Assembly: GCF_029143285.1 (NCBI RefSeq)
Contig: NZ_JAPDSH010000012.1
Location: 1 to 40,255 of the forward strand
Reading direction: 5' to 3'
From: Vagococcus proximus
GTDB lineage: Bacteria; Bacillota; Bacilli; Lactobacillales; Vagococcaceae
Length of the DNA: 40,255 nt
This document shows positions 15,998-23,936 of this stretch, piece by piece. The notes beneath the pieces were generated by a model that did not search any database, was not told where the DNA came from, and saw only the letters and a program-made list of their open reading frames with translations. Each line of letters opens with the position of its first letter. Within the stretch, counting starts at the first letter, position 1. Position numbers and translations under genes: made by a program.

Positions 15998-16012
15998 ATT
16001 TTAAAAAAGGGC

Positions 16013-16041
16013 TTTACAAAAACAAGTGTACTATATATACT
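16013..16041 (+). promoter_or_regulatory. Promoter of the gntR-ABC operon
   Basis: TTTACA (16013-16018), a 17-bp spacer and TATACT (16036-16041) form a good sigma-A promoter. It is overlapped by the palindromic operator. Confidence 0.75.
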
Positions 16042-16048
16042 AGTACAC
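16026..16048. promoter_or_regulatory. YtrA-type operator (inverted repeat over the -10 box)
   Basis: GTGTACTA (16026-16033) and TAGTACAC (16041-16048) are perfect 8-bp inverted arms separated by 7 bp. They cover the spacer and -10 box. The GTGTA/TACAC ends resemble operators of YtrA-subfamily GntR regulators, and the first gene of the operon encodes such a regulator, so autorepression is likely. Confidence 0.72.
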
Positions 16049-16075
16049 GAGATACAGTTGAGAAGGAGGTGCCTT

Positions 16076-16465
16076 ATGTTGATCAATAAAACAAGTCCGA
16101 AGCCATTTTATGAGCAAGTGGTATTAGGTATTAAAGAAGATATTCTACAAGGAATTCTTCAACCAGGTGATAAGTTATTGTCGGTTAGAGAGATGGCAAA
16201 TTTTTTAATGGTTAATCCGAATACGGTAAGTAAAGCGTATAAAACCTTAGAGGCAGATGGAGCGATTGTGACTGTTAGAGGAAAAGGGACGTTCGTTAAT
16301 GAATTAGAAAAAGAGTATCGTAACGAAAAAGAGATTGAAAAAGTGAAAAAGCAATTTCAATCGTTAGTGATTGAGGCTAGTTATTTAAACATTCCCAAAG
16401 AAGAATTAGCAAGTTGGCTAAATGAAACGCATGAAGGGTTAGGAGGAGTAGACAATGAAAGTTAA
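16076..16465 (+). CDS. GntR family regulator, YtrA subfamily (129 aa)
   Basis: Short GntR repressor: an N-terminal winged helix-turn-helix (about residues 10-75, with SVREMANFLMVNPNTVSKAYKTLEADG and the wing GKGTFV) and a short helical C terminus for dimerisation, the YtrA architecture. The longer frame begins at a TTG (16058) before the AAGGAGGTG SD; the ATG at 16076 is the start. It overlaps the ATPase gene by 11 nt. Homologous operons are often induced by cell-envelope-active antibiotics, but the inducer here is unknown. Confidence 0.92.
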   Translation: MLINKTSPKPFYEQVVLGIKEDILQGILQPGDKLLSVREMANFLMVNPNTVSKAYKTLEADGAIVTVRGKGTFVNELEKEYRNEKEIEKVKKQFQSLVIEASYLNIPKEELASWLNETHEGLGGVDNES

Positions 16466-17351
16466 ACAACTAAAAAAGTCGATTGATAGTAAGGTCATTA
16501 TCGAAGGGATTAATTTTGAATTAAATCGTGGTGAAATTGTGGGGCTAGTCGGTCGTAATGGGACAGGGAAGACAACCTTATTTAGAACATTAGCAGACCA
16601 CTATCAAGCGGATGAGGGCAGTATTGTCATCAACGGTAAGAGTTTAGTAGAAGCGCGTCAAAATTATGAAGAGATTTTTTATAGTGATACTGAAATGACA
16701 TTTTTAAGTGGGCTGACGCCAGATAAAATGGTGCTATTTTATAAAGAGTTGTATCCGCGATTCGATAAAGAAAAATTTGTTGGATTGGTAGAGAAGCATC
16801 AGTTACCTCGTAATAAGCCATTTAGAAAATATTCTAAAGGAATGAAAGGGCTACTCCTAATCATCCTTGCCGTTTCAAGTGGTGCTAATTACATTTTACT
16901 CGACGAACCATTTGATGGGCTGGATATTTTGATAAAAAAACAAGCCATTCAACTTGTATTAAATGAAGTCAGCTTAAATAATCGAGGCATTTTAATTTCA
17001 TCTCATAACTTAATCGAGTTAGAGCAAATTGTTGATCGAGTATTGCTGATGAAAGATCAAACAATTGTTAAAGCGTATCATTTAGAAGATATGCGTGAAG
17101 AGGCTGTGAAGCTACAGCTTGTTTTTAGAGGTGAAACGATTCCTGAGATTGTTAAAGAAACAGGAGAAGTCTTAGAGGTTCGTGGCCGAGTTATTGTAGC
17201 TTTGTTTGCTAATTATAATGAAGCCATTGAAGTGGAGTTGAAGAGTTTAGAGCCACTTGTGATGGAGCAATTGCCAGTGAGTCTTGAAGATTTATTTACT
17301 GCAAATCTAGCCGATGAGTTGATGATTGATCAGCCGCGTGCGTTGGTATAG
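16455..17351 (+). CDS. ABC transporter ATP-binding protein, YtrB/BcrA-like (298 aa)
   Basis: ATPase subunit with Walker A (GRNGTGKTT), Walker B (YILLDEP), the D-loop FDGLD and the H-loop histidine in ISSHN. The ABC signature is degenerate (YSKGMKG rather than LSGGQ), as in many YtrB/BcrA-type drug or bacteriocin-related exporters. A C-terminal extension of about 85 residues follows the core. It overlaps the regulator gene by 11 nt and is followed after 12 nt by the permease gene. Probably energises export or removal of an envelope-targeting compound, by inference from the regulator class. Confidence 0.92.
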   Translation: MKVKQLKKSIDSKVIIEGINFELNRGEIVGLVGRNGTGKTTLFRTLADHYQADEGSIVINGKSLVEARQNYEEIFYSDTEMTFLSGLTPDKMVLFYKELYPRFDKEKFVGLVEKHQLPRNKPFRKYSKGMKGLLLIILAVSSGANYILLDEPFDGLDILIKKQAIQLVLNEVSLNNRGILISSHNLIELEQIVDRVLLMKDQTIVKAYHLEDMREEAVKLQLVFRGETIPEIVKETGEVLEVRGRVIVALFANYNEAIEVELKSLEPLVMEQLPVSLEDLFTANLADELMIDQPRALV

Positions 17352-17363
17352 GGGGGATAAGAG

Positions 17364-18551
17364 ATGACAAAATCATTAAATAAATTATTAGTTCAACGGT
17401 ACTGGAAATATTTATTACTTGTTGTAATTGTGATTTCAGGTATGGCGTTTATGGATGCTTTTTCAGGTATAAAAAATTGGCAAGCGGTGGAACAAAATCA
17501 GTCAAGACCAGAGGAAAGAGAGTATTTTGAATCAAGACTTAAAGATGACGATACAGAAGTTCCAGGAAAGGTAGCTTATTACGATTTTAAATCAGGAGAG
17601 GAAAAGTTTACAGATGATTTTGAAGAGTATAAAAAGTCAGAGTTACAGTTTACTGTTAGAAGTTATAATACAGAAGAATATGCAGTGAATGAGTTCTATA
17701 GTGAGAGTAGCTTTTATCTTGTCATCATCCTGATGGTAGTTGGCTTTTTAAGTTTCTTTTTAGATTTAAAAACCCATTTTAATACGTTATTATTCAGTTC
17801 ACGTTTCACTAGGAAAGATATTTTTATTCGTAAGAAAGTATTGATAAGTGGGACGCTCTTAGTCACATTACTGCTGACTAAACTAATTGGTGTATGGGTA
17901 TTAAAATTAGCTATTCCAAGTGAGCATTTCTTAGTCGATATGGGACCGATGATGATTTCTGTAGTGACCAGTACGATTACCCTTATGACAGTTTATGAAA
18001 TCTTTGCTTTTGCAGGGATGATTATGGGTGAGTGGGTCACCGCAATTGGTACATTGGTAGCCTTTTGGTTTTCGTTACCTATGGCAAGTGACGCAATTGA
18101 CCGTCTGGTTATAATAGTTAAACATTACATTTTAGGTTATTCAATGAGAGAGATAGACCAAGGTTCATGGTTAGACAATGGGTTTGTAACCTATCTTAAT
18201 GATAGTCCCTTTGATATGAAAAATGTTATTTTATTACTAGTTGTTATTGCTATTCTTATCATTAGTGCGATTTATTTATATAATAAGATGGGCTTAGATA
18301 ACAATAATGAATATTTAGTATTTAATGGTTTGAAGCGTCCTATTCAGTGGGTGATGATAAGTTATATTACAGTTATTTTAGCAACGACAGGTATTACCGA
18401 TCATTTATACGTGAGTAATATTGAATTCAGTTGGATTGGGTTCGCCTTGAAGGTAGCGTTTAGTTTAGTACTATCCTACTTACTTTCTCAAGGACTGATT
18501 TATCGTAAGTTCAAATTGGGGACTAAGTCTATAGATTTAACACGTAAATAA
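17364..18551 (+). CDS. ABC transporter permease of the GntR-linked operon (395 aa)
   Basis: Integral membrane subunit with one N-terminal helix (about residues 15-32), an extracytoplasmic domain of about 85 charged residues, then five or six helices from about residue 115 to the C terminus. No recognised catalytic motif. GGGGGGAT is the SD. It completes the regulator-ATPase-permease unit and ends at a strong terminator. The large outer loop could contact the envelope-active ligand, but no substrate can be named. Confidence 0.85.
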   Translation: MTKSLNKLLVQRYWKYLLLVVIVISGMAFMDAFSGIKNWQAVEQNQSRPEEREYFESRLKDDDTEVPGKVAYYDFKSGEEKFTDDFEEYKKSELQFTVRSYNTEEYAVNEFYSESSFYLVIILMVVGFLSFFLDLKTHFNTLLFSSRFTRKDIFIRKKVLISGTLLVTLLLTKLIGVWVLKLAIPSEHFLVDMGPMMISVVTSTITLMTVYEIFAFAGMIMGEWVTAIGTLVAFWFSLPMASDAIDRLVIIVKHYILGYSMREIDQGSWLDNGFVTYLNDSPFDMKNVILLLVVIAILIISAIYLYNKMGLDNNNEYLVFNGLKRPIQWVMISYITVILATTGITDHLYVSNIEFSWIGFALKVAFSLVLSYLLSQGLIYRKFKLGTKSIDLTRK

Positions 18552-18586
18552 AAAAGCTAGTCCCCATCGAGGGACTAGCTTTTTAT
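18551..18586. terminator. Bidirectional intrinsic terminator
   Basis: A 14-bp perfect stem (18551-18564 with 18571-18584) has A-run and T-run flanks. It ends the ABC operon on the plus strand and the rnhC transcript on the minus strand. Confidence 0.9.
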
Positions 18587-18617
18587 TTCTTTTTCCAGTT
18601 ACTTAGAGCAAAGCGAA

Positions 18618-18637
18618 TTTCCTTACACCTTTTTCTT
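18618..18637. repeat. Direct repeat copy 1 (rnhC tail)
   Basis: This 20-bp segment matches 18734-18753 at 19 of 20 positions, 116 bp apart. On the minus strand both copies encode a KKKV-stop protein end. This copy ends the 34-codon ORF. Confidence 0.7.
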
Positions 18638-18727
18638 GGGTTCTGAAAAATTGATGTCATAAAACTTCAGCTCATCCACGAATTGAAAGAGCCAATTAGG
18701 GGATGAACTTCCAGTTTTTAGCATCAT
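18623..18727 (-). CDS. Possible 34-aa small ORF downstream of rnhC
   Basis: An ATG at 18727 lies about 8 nt behind a GAGGA SD that overlaps the rnhC stop codon. The ORF runs 34 codons and ends FSEPKKKV, a tail resembling the rnhC end (EKAKKKV). It lies between rnhC and the shared terminator, so it would be co-transcribed. It could be a real small protein with Trp/Phe-rich middle, or the relic of a partial duplication of the rnhC 3' end. No family is recognised. Confidence 0.4.
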   Translation of the reverse strand: MMLKTGSSSPNWLFQFVDELKFYDINFSEPKKKV

Positions 18728-18733
18728 CCCATT

Positions 18734-18753
18734 TTTCCTCACACCTTTTTCTT
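18734..18753. repeat. Direct repeat copy 2 (rnhC tail)
   Basis: Partner of the copy at 18618-18637 with a single mismatch. This copy holds the last codons and stop of rnhC. Confidence 0.7.
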
Positions 18754-19656
18754 AGCTTTTTCGGTGTTGGCGAAGTGGAGTTTAGTGTATTTACCTAGAA
18801 GTTCCATACCGCCTCGTTTTAGGATTTTAGCAGCGACGCTGTCAGATTTTGTGCCGGCACCTGAGGGGATAGTCATACCAAGTTCTTTGCTGGCTTTGTC
18901 TAGCTCATCTAGGAAGCTTGCGCGACAAATAATAGAAGCTGCAGCTACTGATAAGTGATGATGTTCACCTTTTGTTGCAAAGTATAGGTTATCTTTAACT
19001 TGGACTTTTTCACGAGATAAATGCTTACGGTAGTTCCCTTCAGGTGTAAATTGGTCAATCAAGATACCTTGTGGAACAGTTGGTGCAATATCTTCTAATA
19101 ATAATGCAATCGCTTGGTTATGTAAGGCAACTTTCATACGCACAGCATTGTATTCTGGTTGGATTTGATTGTATTTTTCTGGTGTAACAACAAGTTCTTT
19201 ATAGGGTAAAACGAGTTTGATATCTTTAGCGATTTCACGAATCTGGATATCTGTTAATTCTTTAGAATCTTTAACACCAAGTTCTTTGAGTAAAGGCATT
19301 TGACTCGCTTCAACGTAAGTTGCGCAGACCACAACTGGTCCGAAGTAACTGCCGTTTCCGACTTCATCGCTTCCTGCTGCTGACCAGGTTGCGAAATCTT
19401 TTGGTAAAGTACTGCTAGTTGTTGAACTACTTGTTTTTTTTGCTTCAAGGGCATTTCCCCATTTCGCTGCCTCTTCCTCAGCGCCGGCTCCTTGGAACAT
19501 TACTTTTCCCGAATTATAGCCAGTAACGGTAAGAGCACCAACCTTGGCAGAAAAAAGGGAATAAGGTGGTGTTTTTACTTTTAGTTGTGGCTTATAATGC
19601 GTGGCCATTTCTTTTAATTTAGTGGGGGTTACTTTAATAACGCAAGAATTTGCCAT
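18739..19656 (-). CDS. rnhC: Ribonuclease HIII (305 aa)
   Basis: Cleaves the RNA strand of RNA-DNA hybrids. An N-terminal TBP-like substrate-binding domain (about residues 1-75, with GYNSGKVMFQGAGAEEEAAKWG) precedes the catalytic domain with GSDEVGNGSYFGP (active-site Asp-Glu), LGVKDSKELTD, ILIDQF and HHLSVAAASIICRASFLDELD. The conserved KLHFANTEKA lies at the C terminus. Two in-frame ATGs exist; the second (19656, MANSCVIKV) has GGATGAT upstream and matches homologue starts, so it is chosen over 19665. It stands divergent to zapA, the classical Firmicutes arrangement. Confidence 0.95.
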   Translation of the reverse strand: MANSCVIKVTPTKLKEMATHYKPQLKVKTPPYSLFSAKVGALTVTGYNSGKVMFQGAGAEEEAAKWGNALEAKKTSSSTTSSTLPKDFATWSAAGSDEVGNGSYFGPVVVCATYVEASQMPLLKELGVKDSKELTDIQIREIAKDIKLVLPYKELVVTPEKYNQIQPEYNAVRMKVALHNQAIALLLEDIAPTVPQGILIDQFTPEGNYRKHLSREKVQVKDNLYFATKGEHHHLSVAAASIICRASFLDELDKASKELGMTIPSGAGTKSDSVAAKILKRGGMELLGKYTKLHFANTEKAKKKV

Positions 19657-19714
19657 AATAATCATCCGTTCTTATTTTAAGTTTTGGTTGTTGTTTTTCC
19701 TATATAAATAGTAC

Positions 19715-19743
19715 GCATTAACAGTGTATACAATTTTAATATG
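19715..19743 (-). promoter_or_regulatory. Candidate promoter of rnhC
   Basis: On the minus strand, TTGTAT (19738-19743), a 17-bp spacer and TATTTA (19715-19720). The spacing is ideal but the -10 box is weak. Confidence 0.35.
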
Positions 19744-19771
19744 AAACTCAATGTTCTTGAGGTATATTAGA

Positions 19772-19800
19772 TTGTAAATTGAAATAAACTCCCTTATAAT
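19772..19800 (+). promoter_or_regulatory. Promoter of the zapA-cvpA operon
   Basis: TTGTAA (19772-19777), a 17-bp spacer and a perfect TATAAT (19795-19800). The leader would be about 75 nt. Confidence 0.72.
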
Positions 19801-19882
19801 AGAGTATGATTTTAAATTGATGTAATAGCAGGTAGCAACTGAGAATTAACACAGGTTATTATTGATGGTGGAGGGTACTCAA

Positions 19883-20380
19883 ATGACTCAAAATAAAAAA
19901 CGTTATAAAGCAGTTATTGGTGATAGAGCATACACAATCATAGGCAAAGAGAGCAAAGCACATATGGATATTGTGACGGCCTTAGCAAATAATCAACTAC
20001 GTGATATTTTAAATATGTCTGATACTACAACGATGGAGCAAGCTGCTATTTTATTAGCTGTTAATGCTCTATCAGACCAAGTCAAAAAAGAATCGAAAGT
20101 TATTGAGATGGAAAAAGAAATTCAAGAGTTAAATGAAGCGATTGAATTTTTAGAGTTAGAGAAATCAGAGCTTACCAATCAAGATGAAAAAATTAAGACT
20201 TTAGAGTCACGTCTGAAGCGCTATGATGATCTAGAAACAGAAGCAAAAAAAGCGCTGTTAACAGCGGGACAAGAAGTTGAAGAGTTATCTCCAATGGAGG
20301 CGCAGCAAATATTAAATCAGCAAGTAAAAGAAAAAATTCAAAAGAATGCTGACGTATTGTCAGAAAATGATAAATCATAG
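19883..20380 (+). CDS. zapA: Cell division protein ZapA (165 aa)
   Basis: FtsZ-ring-associated protein that promotes FtsZ bundling. The N-terminal ZapA domain (about residues 1-75) contains YKAVIGDRAYTIIGKES and the helix with AAILLAVNALSDQ. A long charged coiled-coil extension (about 80-145) follows, making it longer than the roughly 85-aa Bacillus protein. The ATG at 19883 follows GGAGGG; the upstream in-frame TTG at 19862 lies before that SD and is rejected. It is 18 nt upstream of cvpA. Confidence 0.9.
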   Translation: MTQNKKRYKAVIGDRAYTIIGKESKAHMDIVTALANNQLRDILNMSDTTTMEQAAILLAVNALSDQVKKESKVIEMEKEIQELNEAIEFLELEKSELTNQDEKIKTLESRLKRYDDLETEAKKALLTAGQEVEELSPMEAQQILNQQVKEKIQKNADVLSENDKS

Positions 20381-20398
20381 AGAGAAAAGGTTGAGACT

Positions 20399-20944
20399 AT
20401 GTTAACAATTGTAATTATGTTGACTTTAGCTATTGCGTTTTATACTGGTGCTAGACGTGGTCTGGTGCTCCAGGCTGTTCTAACAGTTGGGTATATAATA
20501 ACAATGTTTATAGCTAAAGCTAAGTATCCTGTAGTAGCTAAAAAAATAGAACTTTTAATTCCGTATCCAGCACCAACACCACAAAGTGAGCTACATTATT
20601 TTGCTGGAGAGTCTCTCTTTAAATTAGACCAAGCTTTTTACGGTGCAATGGGCTTTTTAATTATCATTATGATTGGCTGGGCAATTATGCGCTTTGTAGG
20701 CCTACTTTGTCACCAATTAACATTTTTCCCTATAACGATGGAGTTAAACGTATACGGTGGTGGCCTTTTAAGTTTTGCAGTTGCGTATTTAGCACTGTTT
20801 ATGTGCTTGATGATAGGTGCGATGATACCATTGGATGGTGTTCAGAAAATGATTGAAGAAAGTACTATTTCGAGATTTATTATTGAAAATACACCTTATT
20901 TTTCAAAAACAGTCATCGATTGGGTCAATCAAATTATTTATTAA
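20399..20944 (+). CDS. cvpA: CvpA family membrane protein (181 aa)
   Basis: Four-helix membrane protein of the colicin V production family; the cellular role is not well defined in Gram-positives. The N-terminal helix ends in the family-typical FYTGARRGLVLQA stretch, and hydrophobic segments are near residues 1-20, 22-41, 78-98 and 115-140. AAAAGG is a modest SD. It sits in the conserved zapA-cvpA-mutS2 order; the polX gene often found between cvpA and mutS2 in Bacillus is absent. Confidence 0.9.
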   Translation: MLTIVIMLTLAIAFYTGARRGLVLQAVLTVGYIITMFIAKAKYPVVAKKIELLIPYPAPTPQSELHYFAGESLFKLDQAFYGAMGFLIIIMIGWAIMRFVGLLCHQLTFFPITMELNVYGGGLLSFAVAYLALFMCLMIGAMIPLDGVQKMIEESTISRFIIENTPYFSKTVIDWVNQIIY

Positions 20945-20948
20945 TACC

Positions 20949-20986
20949 AATAAAAGCTGAACGATTGACGTTCGGCTTTTATTTTA
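20949..20986 (+). terminator. Intrinsic terminator after cvpA
   Basis: A 15-bp stem (20949-20963 with 20969-20983, one G:T pair) with an ATTGA loop separates zapA-cvpA from mutS2. Confidence 0.85.
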
Positions 20987-21024
20987 GAATAAGACACAAC
21001 TAGAAATAGAAATGGAAGTGATGG

Positions 21025-23394
21025 ATGATGAATCCAAAAATTATAAAAACGTTAGAGTTTGAAAAAATAAAGCATCTTTTAACGGAGTTTTCAGTTACTG
21101 CAGCTGGACAAGAAGAAATTGAAAGTTTAGCACCGATTACCGATAGAGAAACGTTAGAAAAATGGTTACTTGAAACAGAAGATGGGATGAAAATTCTTCG
21201 TTTACGTGGCGGCATCCCGTTACCTAAATTGGAAAATATTAGACCACATATGAAGCGTATCGAGATGGGAGCTAATCTTAATGGCATAGAATTAGCAAAC
21301 GTGGGCCGTGTGCTCCAAACTACAGCAGAACTAATTCGTTTCTTTGACGACTTATCAGATGCCGAGATTGAGTTGCACCGCTTGTATGAGTGGGTCGGAC
21401 AAATGCAAACTGTACCAGCTCTTTCACAACGTATCCGTGAATCTGTAGAAGAAGATGGACGTATTACAGATGAGGCTTCTCCAGAACTTAAGGGAGTAAG
21501 AACTGCCATTCGCCGCAGTGAGCAAACGATTCGTGAGCAATTAGATGGTTTAATTCGTGGTAAAAATGCTAAGTATTTAAGTGATAGTTTGGTAACAATG
21601 CGTAATGATCGTTATGTTATTCCAGTTAAACATGAGTACCGTGGTGTCTTTGGTGGTGTGGTTCATGATCAAAGTTCATCAGGTCAAACGTTATTTATTG
21701 AGCCTAAGCAAGTAGTGGAGCTTAATAATAAATTAAGACAGCATCAAATTGCAGAGCGTCAAGAAATTGAACGTATCTTAGCAGAACTATCAGCAGAGTT
21801 AGAACCGCATCGTATTGAAATTTTACATAATGCTTATGTGTTAGGTAAATTGGATTTTATTGCCTCTAAAGCGGCATTTGGTAAAAAATATAAAGGGACT
21901 ATTCCAACTATTAGTGATGAAAATCATGTGGCTTTGAAATCGGCGCGTCATCCACTGATTGATGCTGAGAAAGTAGTAGCTAACGATATTCATATTGGGG
22001 AAGATTATCAAGCGATTTTAATTACAGGACCAAATACTGGTGGTAAGACAATTACTCTTAAAACATTAGGGCTATTACAATTAATGGGACAATCTGGTTT
22101 ACCCATAACGGTAGAAGAAGAAAGTGTTATTGGAGTCTTTGATAATATCTATGCTGATATCGGAGATGAACAGTCTATTGAGCAAAGTTTGAGTACGTTC
22201 TCGTCACATATGACAAATATTGTGTCTATTTTAGCAGATGTCGATGACAAGAGCTTGGTATTATTTGATGAGCTAGGCGCGGGAACAGATCCCCAAGAAG
22301 GAGCGGCTCTTGCGATTTCTATCTTAGATGCGGTGGGCGCTAAAGGCGCTTATGTTATGGCGACAACGCATTACCCTGAACTAAAAGTTTATGGTTACAA
22401 TCGTCCCGGTACGATTAATGCCAGCATGGAATTTGATGTGGATACACTTAGTCCAACTTACAAATTATTAATCGGTGTACCAGGTCGAAGTAATGCTTTT
22501 GAGATTTCAAAACGTTTAGGTTTAGATGATATGGTAATTGAATCAGCTAAACAAATTCTTGATGGCGACAGCCAAGATCTAAATGATATGATTGCTGACT
22601 TAGAAAATCGACGTAAGATGGCTGAAACAGAATATATGGAAGTGCGTCATCATGTATCGGAAGCAGAACGATTACACGCTGAATTAGAAAACGCTTATGG
22701 CTATTTCTTTGAAGAACAGGACAAAGAGTTAAGTGCAGCTAAACAAAAAGCGAATGACATTGTTAAAGAAGCGGAAGAAAAAGCGGAACAAATTATTGCA
22801 GACTTACGTGAGAAACAAAAAGCGATTGGTAAAGCGAATGTTAAAGAGCATGAGTTGATTGAAGCAAAAGGGCAACTTTCAAATCTTTATCATGAAGAAG
22901 ATCATCTGAAGAAAAATAAAATCTTACAAAAAGCAAAAGAGCAAAAAAATCTGCATGAAGGTGATGATGTAAAAGTTGAATCTTACGGCCAGCGTGGGAC
23001 ATTGATTAAGCCAATGGGCAAAGGGCAATGGCAAGTGCAGATGGGTATCTTGAAAATGACGCTAGATGAATCTGATTTAACCTTAATTAAACCGGAGAAA
23101 GCGAAACCGCAACGTATGATTTCAACGATGAAAGGTTCAACGTCTAGTCGAGTAACTAGCCAATTAGATTTACGAGGAAAACGTTATGAAGATGCGTTAA
23201 GAGAAGTAGACCAGTATTTAGATGCTGCTATTTTAGCAGGACATGGTCAAGTGACGATTGTTCACGGAAATGGGACTGGAGCGCTTCGTACAGGGATAAC
23301 AGACTTCCTTAAAAATCATCGTAGCGTGAAAAAATTTGGTTTAGCACCTCACAATCAAGGTGGAACTGGTGCAACGATTGTTCAGTTTAAATAA
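21025..23394 (+). CDS. mutS2: Endonuclease MutS2 / ribosome-rescue ATPase RqcU (789 aa)
   Basis: MutS-like ATPase without the mismatch-recognition domain. It carries the MutS core and clamp, Walker A (TGPNTGGKT, about residue 335), Walker B (LVLFDELGAGTDP, about 411), a coiled-coil/KOW-like segment (about 510-680) and a C-terminal Smr nuclease domain (LDLRGKRYEDAL ... VHGNGTGALRTGI). The family suppresses recombination, and in Bacillus it also splits collided ribosomes. A second in-frame ATG follows immediately at 21028; GGAAGTG is the SD and either start is possible. Full length, no disruption. Confidence 0.96.
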   Translation: MMNPKIIKTLEFEKIKHLLTEFSVTAAGQEEIESLAPITDRETLEKWLLETEDGMKILRLRGGIPLPKLENIRPHMKRIEMGANLNGIELANVGRVLQTTAELIRFFDDLSDAEIELHRLYEWVGQMQTVPALSQRIRESVEEDGRITDEASPELKGVRTAIRRSEQTIREQLDGLIRGKNAKYLSDSLVTMRNDRYVIPVKHEYRGVFGGVVHDQSSSGQTLFIEPKQVVELNNKLRQHQIAERQEIERILAELSAELEPHRIEILHNAYVLGKLDFIASKAAFGKKYKGTIPTISDENHVALKSARHPLIDAEKVVANDIHIGEDYQAILITGPNTGGKTITLKTLGLLQLMGQSGLPITVEEESVIGVFDNIYADIGDEQSIEQSLSTFSSHMTNIVSILADVDDKSLVLFDELGAGTDPQEGAALAISILDAVGAKGAYVMATTHYPELKVYGYNRPGTINASMEFDVDTLSPTYKLLIGVPGRSNAFEISKRLGLDDMVIESAKQILDGDSQDLNDMIADLENRRKMAETEYMEVRHHVSEAERLHAELENAYGYFFEEQDKELSAAKQKANDIVKEAEEKAEQIIADLREKQKAIGKANVKEHELIEAKGQLSNLYHEEDHLKKNKILQKAKEQKNLHEGDDVKVESYGQRGTLIKPMGKGQWQVQMGILKMTLDESDLTLIKPEKAKPQRMISTMKGSTSSRVTSQLDLRGKRYEDALREVDQYLDAAILAGHGQVTIVHGNGTGALRTGITDFLKNHRSVKKFGLAPHNQGGTGATIVQFK

Positions 23395-23436
23395 TCTAGG
23401 ATTGCAAACAAATTATTAGAGAAATAAAAAATCCTC

Positions 23437-23445
23437 TGTTATAAT
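23437..23445 (+). promoter_or_regulatory. Extended -10 promoter of trxA
   Basis: TGTTATAAT combines a perfect -10 hexamer (23440-23445) with the TG extension. The -35 region is poor, as is usual for extended -10 promoters. The ATG is 43 nt downstream. Confidence 0.65.
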
Positions 23446-23488
23446 ACAAAGTGTAAAGAATAAAACGGATATCCAGGAGGAATGTAAA

Positions 23489-23797
23489 ATGGCAAAAATA
23501 TTTACAGATAGCAATTTCGAAGCAGAAACAAGTAATGGCGTAGCATTAGTTGACTTTTGGGCACCATGGTGTGGTCCTTGTCGTATGCAAGGTCCTATCA
23601 TTGATGAATTAGCTGAAGAAATGCCAGAAGTTTCAATTGGTAAAATTAATGTGGATGAAAATGCTGCAACTGCAGCAAACTTTGGTGTACAAAGTATCCC
23701 AACTCTTCTTATCAAAAAAGATGGTCAGATTGTGGAAACGTTAGTAGGCGTTCACCGTAAAGAACAATTAAAAGAAATTTTAGCAAAATATGCTTAA
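23489..23797 (+). CDS. trxA: Thioredoxin (102 aa)
   Basis: Small cytoplasmic disulfide reductase. The active site WCGPC (Cys28, Cys31), the cis-proline region SIPTLLIKK and the FDFWAPW-type strand (VDFWAPW) are all present. Length is standard. CCAGGAGGAA is a strong SD. It follows mutS2 as in many Firmicutes, but has its own promoter and terminator. Confidence 0.97.
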   Translation: MAKIFTDSNFEAETSNGVALVDFWAPWCGPCRMQGPIIDELAEEMPEVSIGKINVDENAATAANFGVQSIPTLLIKKDGQIVETLVGVHRKEQLKEILAKYA

Positions 23798-23800
23798 TTT

Positions 23801-23844
23801 AAAAGAGCTTCGTAGCCGATTTCGGTTACGAGGCTCTTTTTTTA
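23801..23844 (+). terminator. Intrinsic terminator after trxA
   Basis: An 18-bp stem (23801-23818 with 23823-23840, two G:T pairs) with a 4-nt loop runs into a T-run. Confidence 0.9.
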
Positions 23845-23895
23845 TGAGTACTTTAGTTGACCATTAGCTTTCTTGATGTTAACCTTATATAAAAG

Positions 23896-23909
23896 TTAGG
23901 TAAACCTAA
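23896..23909. promoter_or_regulatory. DtxR/MntR-type metal regulator box
   Basis: TTAGGT-AA-ACCTAA is a perfect 6-bp inverted repeat just after a TATATAAA -10-like stretch (23886-23893), so it overlaps the probable transcription start of the metal ABC operon. It resembles operators of the manganese-responsive MntR/EfaR-type repressors. No such regulator gene is in the window. Confidence 0.7.
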
Positions 23910-23936
23910 AAAGATTGTTAGAGGGAGATTGAAAGT

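Noticed and set aside
16455-17351. Degenerate ABC signature as a sign of an inactive ATPase
   Set aside because: YSKGMKG replacing LSGGQ is common in the YtrB/BcrA branch, and Walker A, Walker B and the H-loop are intact.
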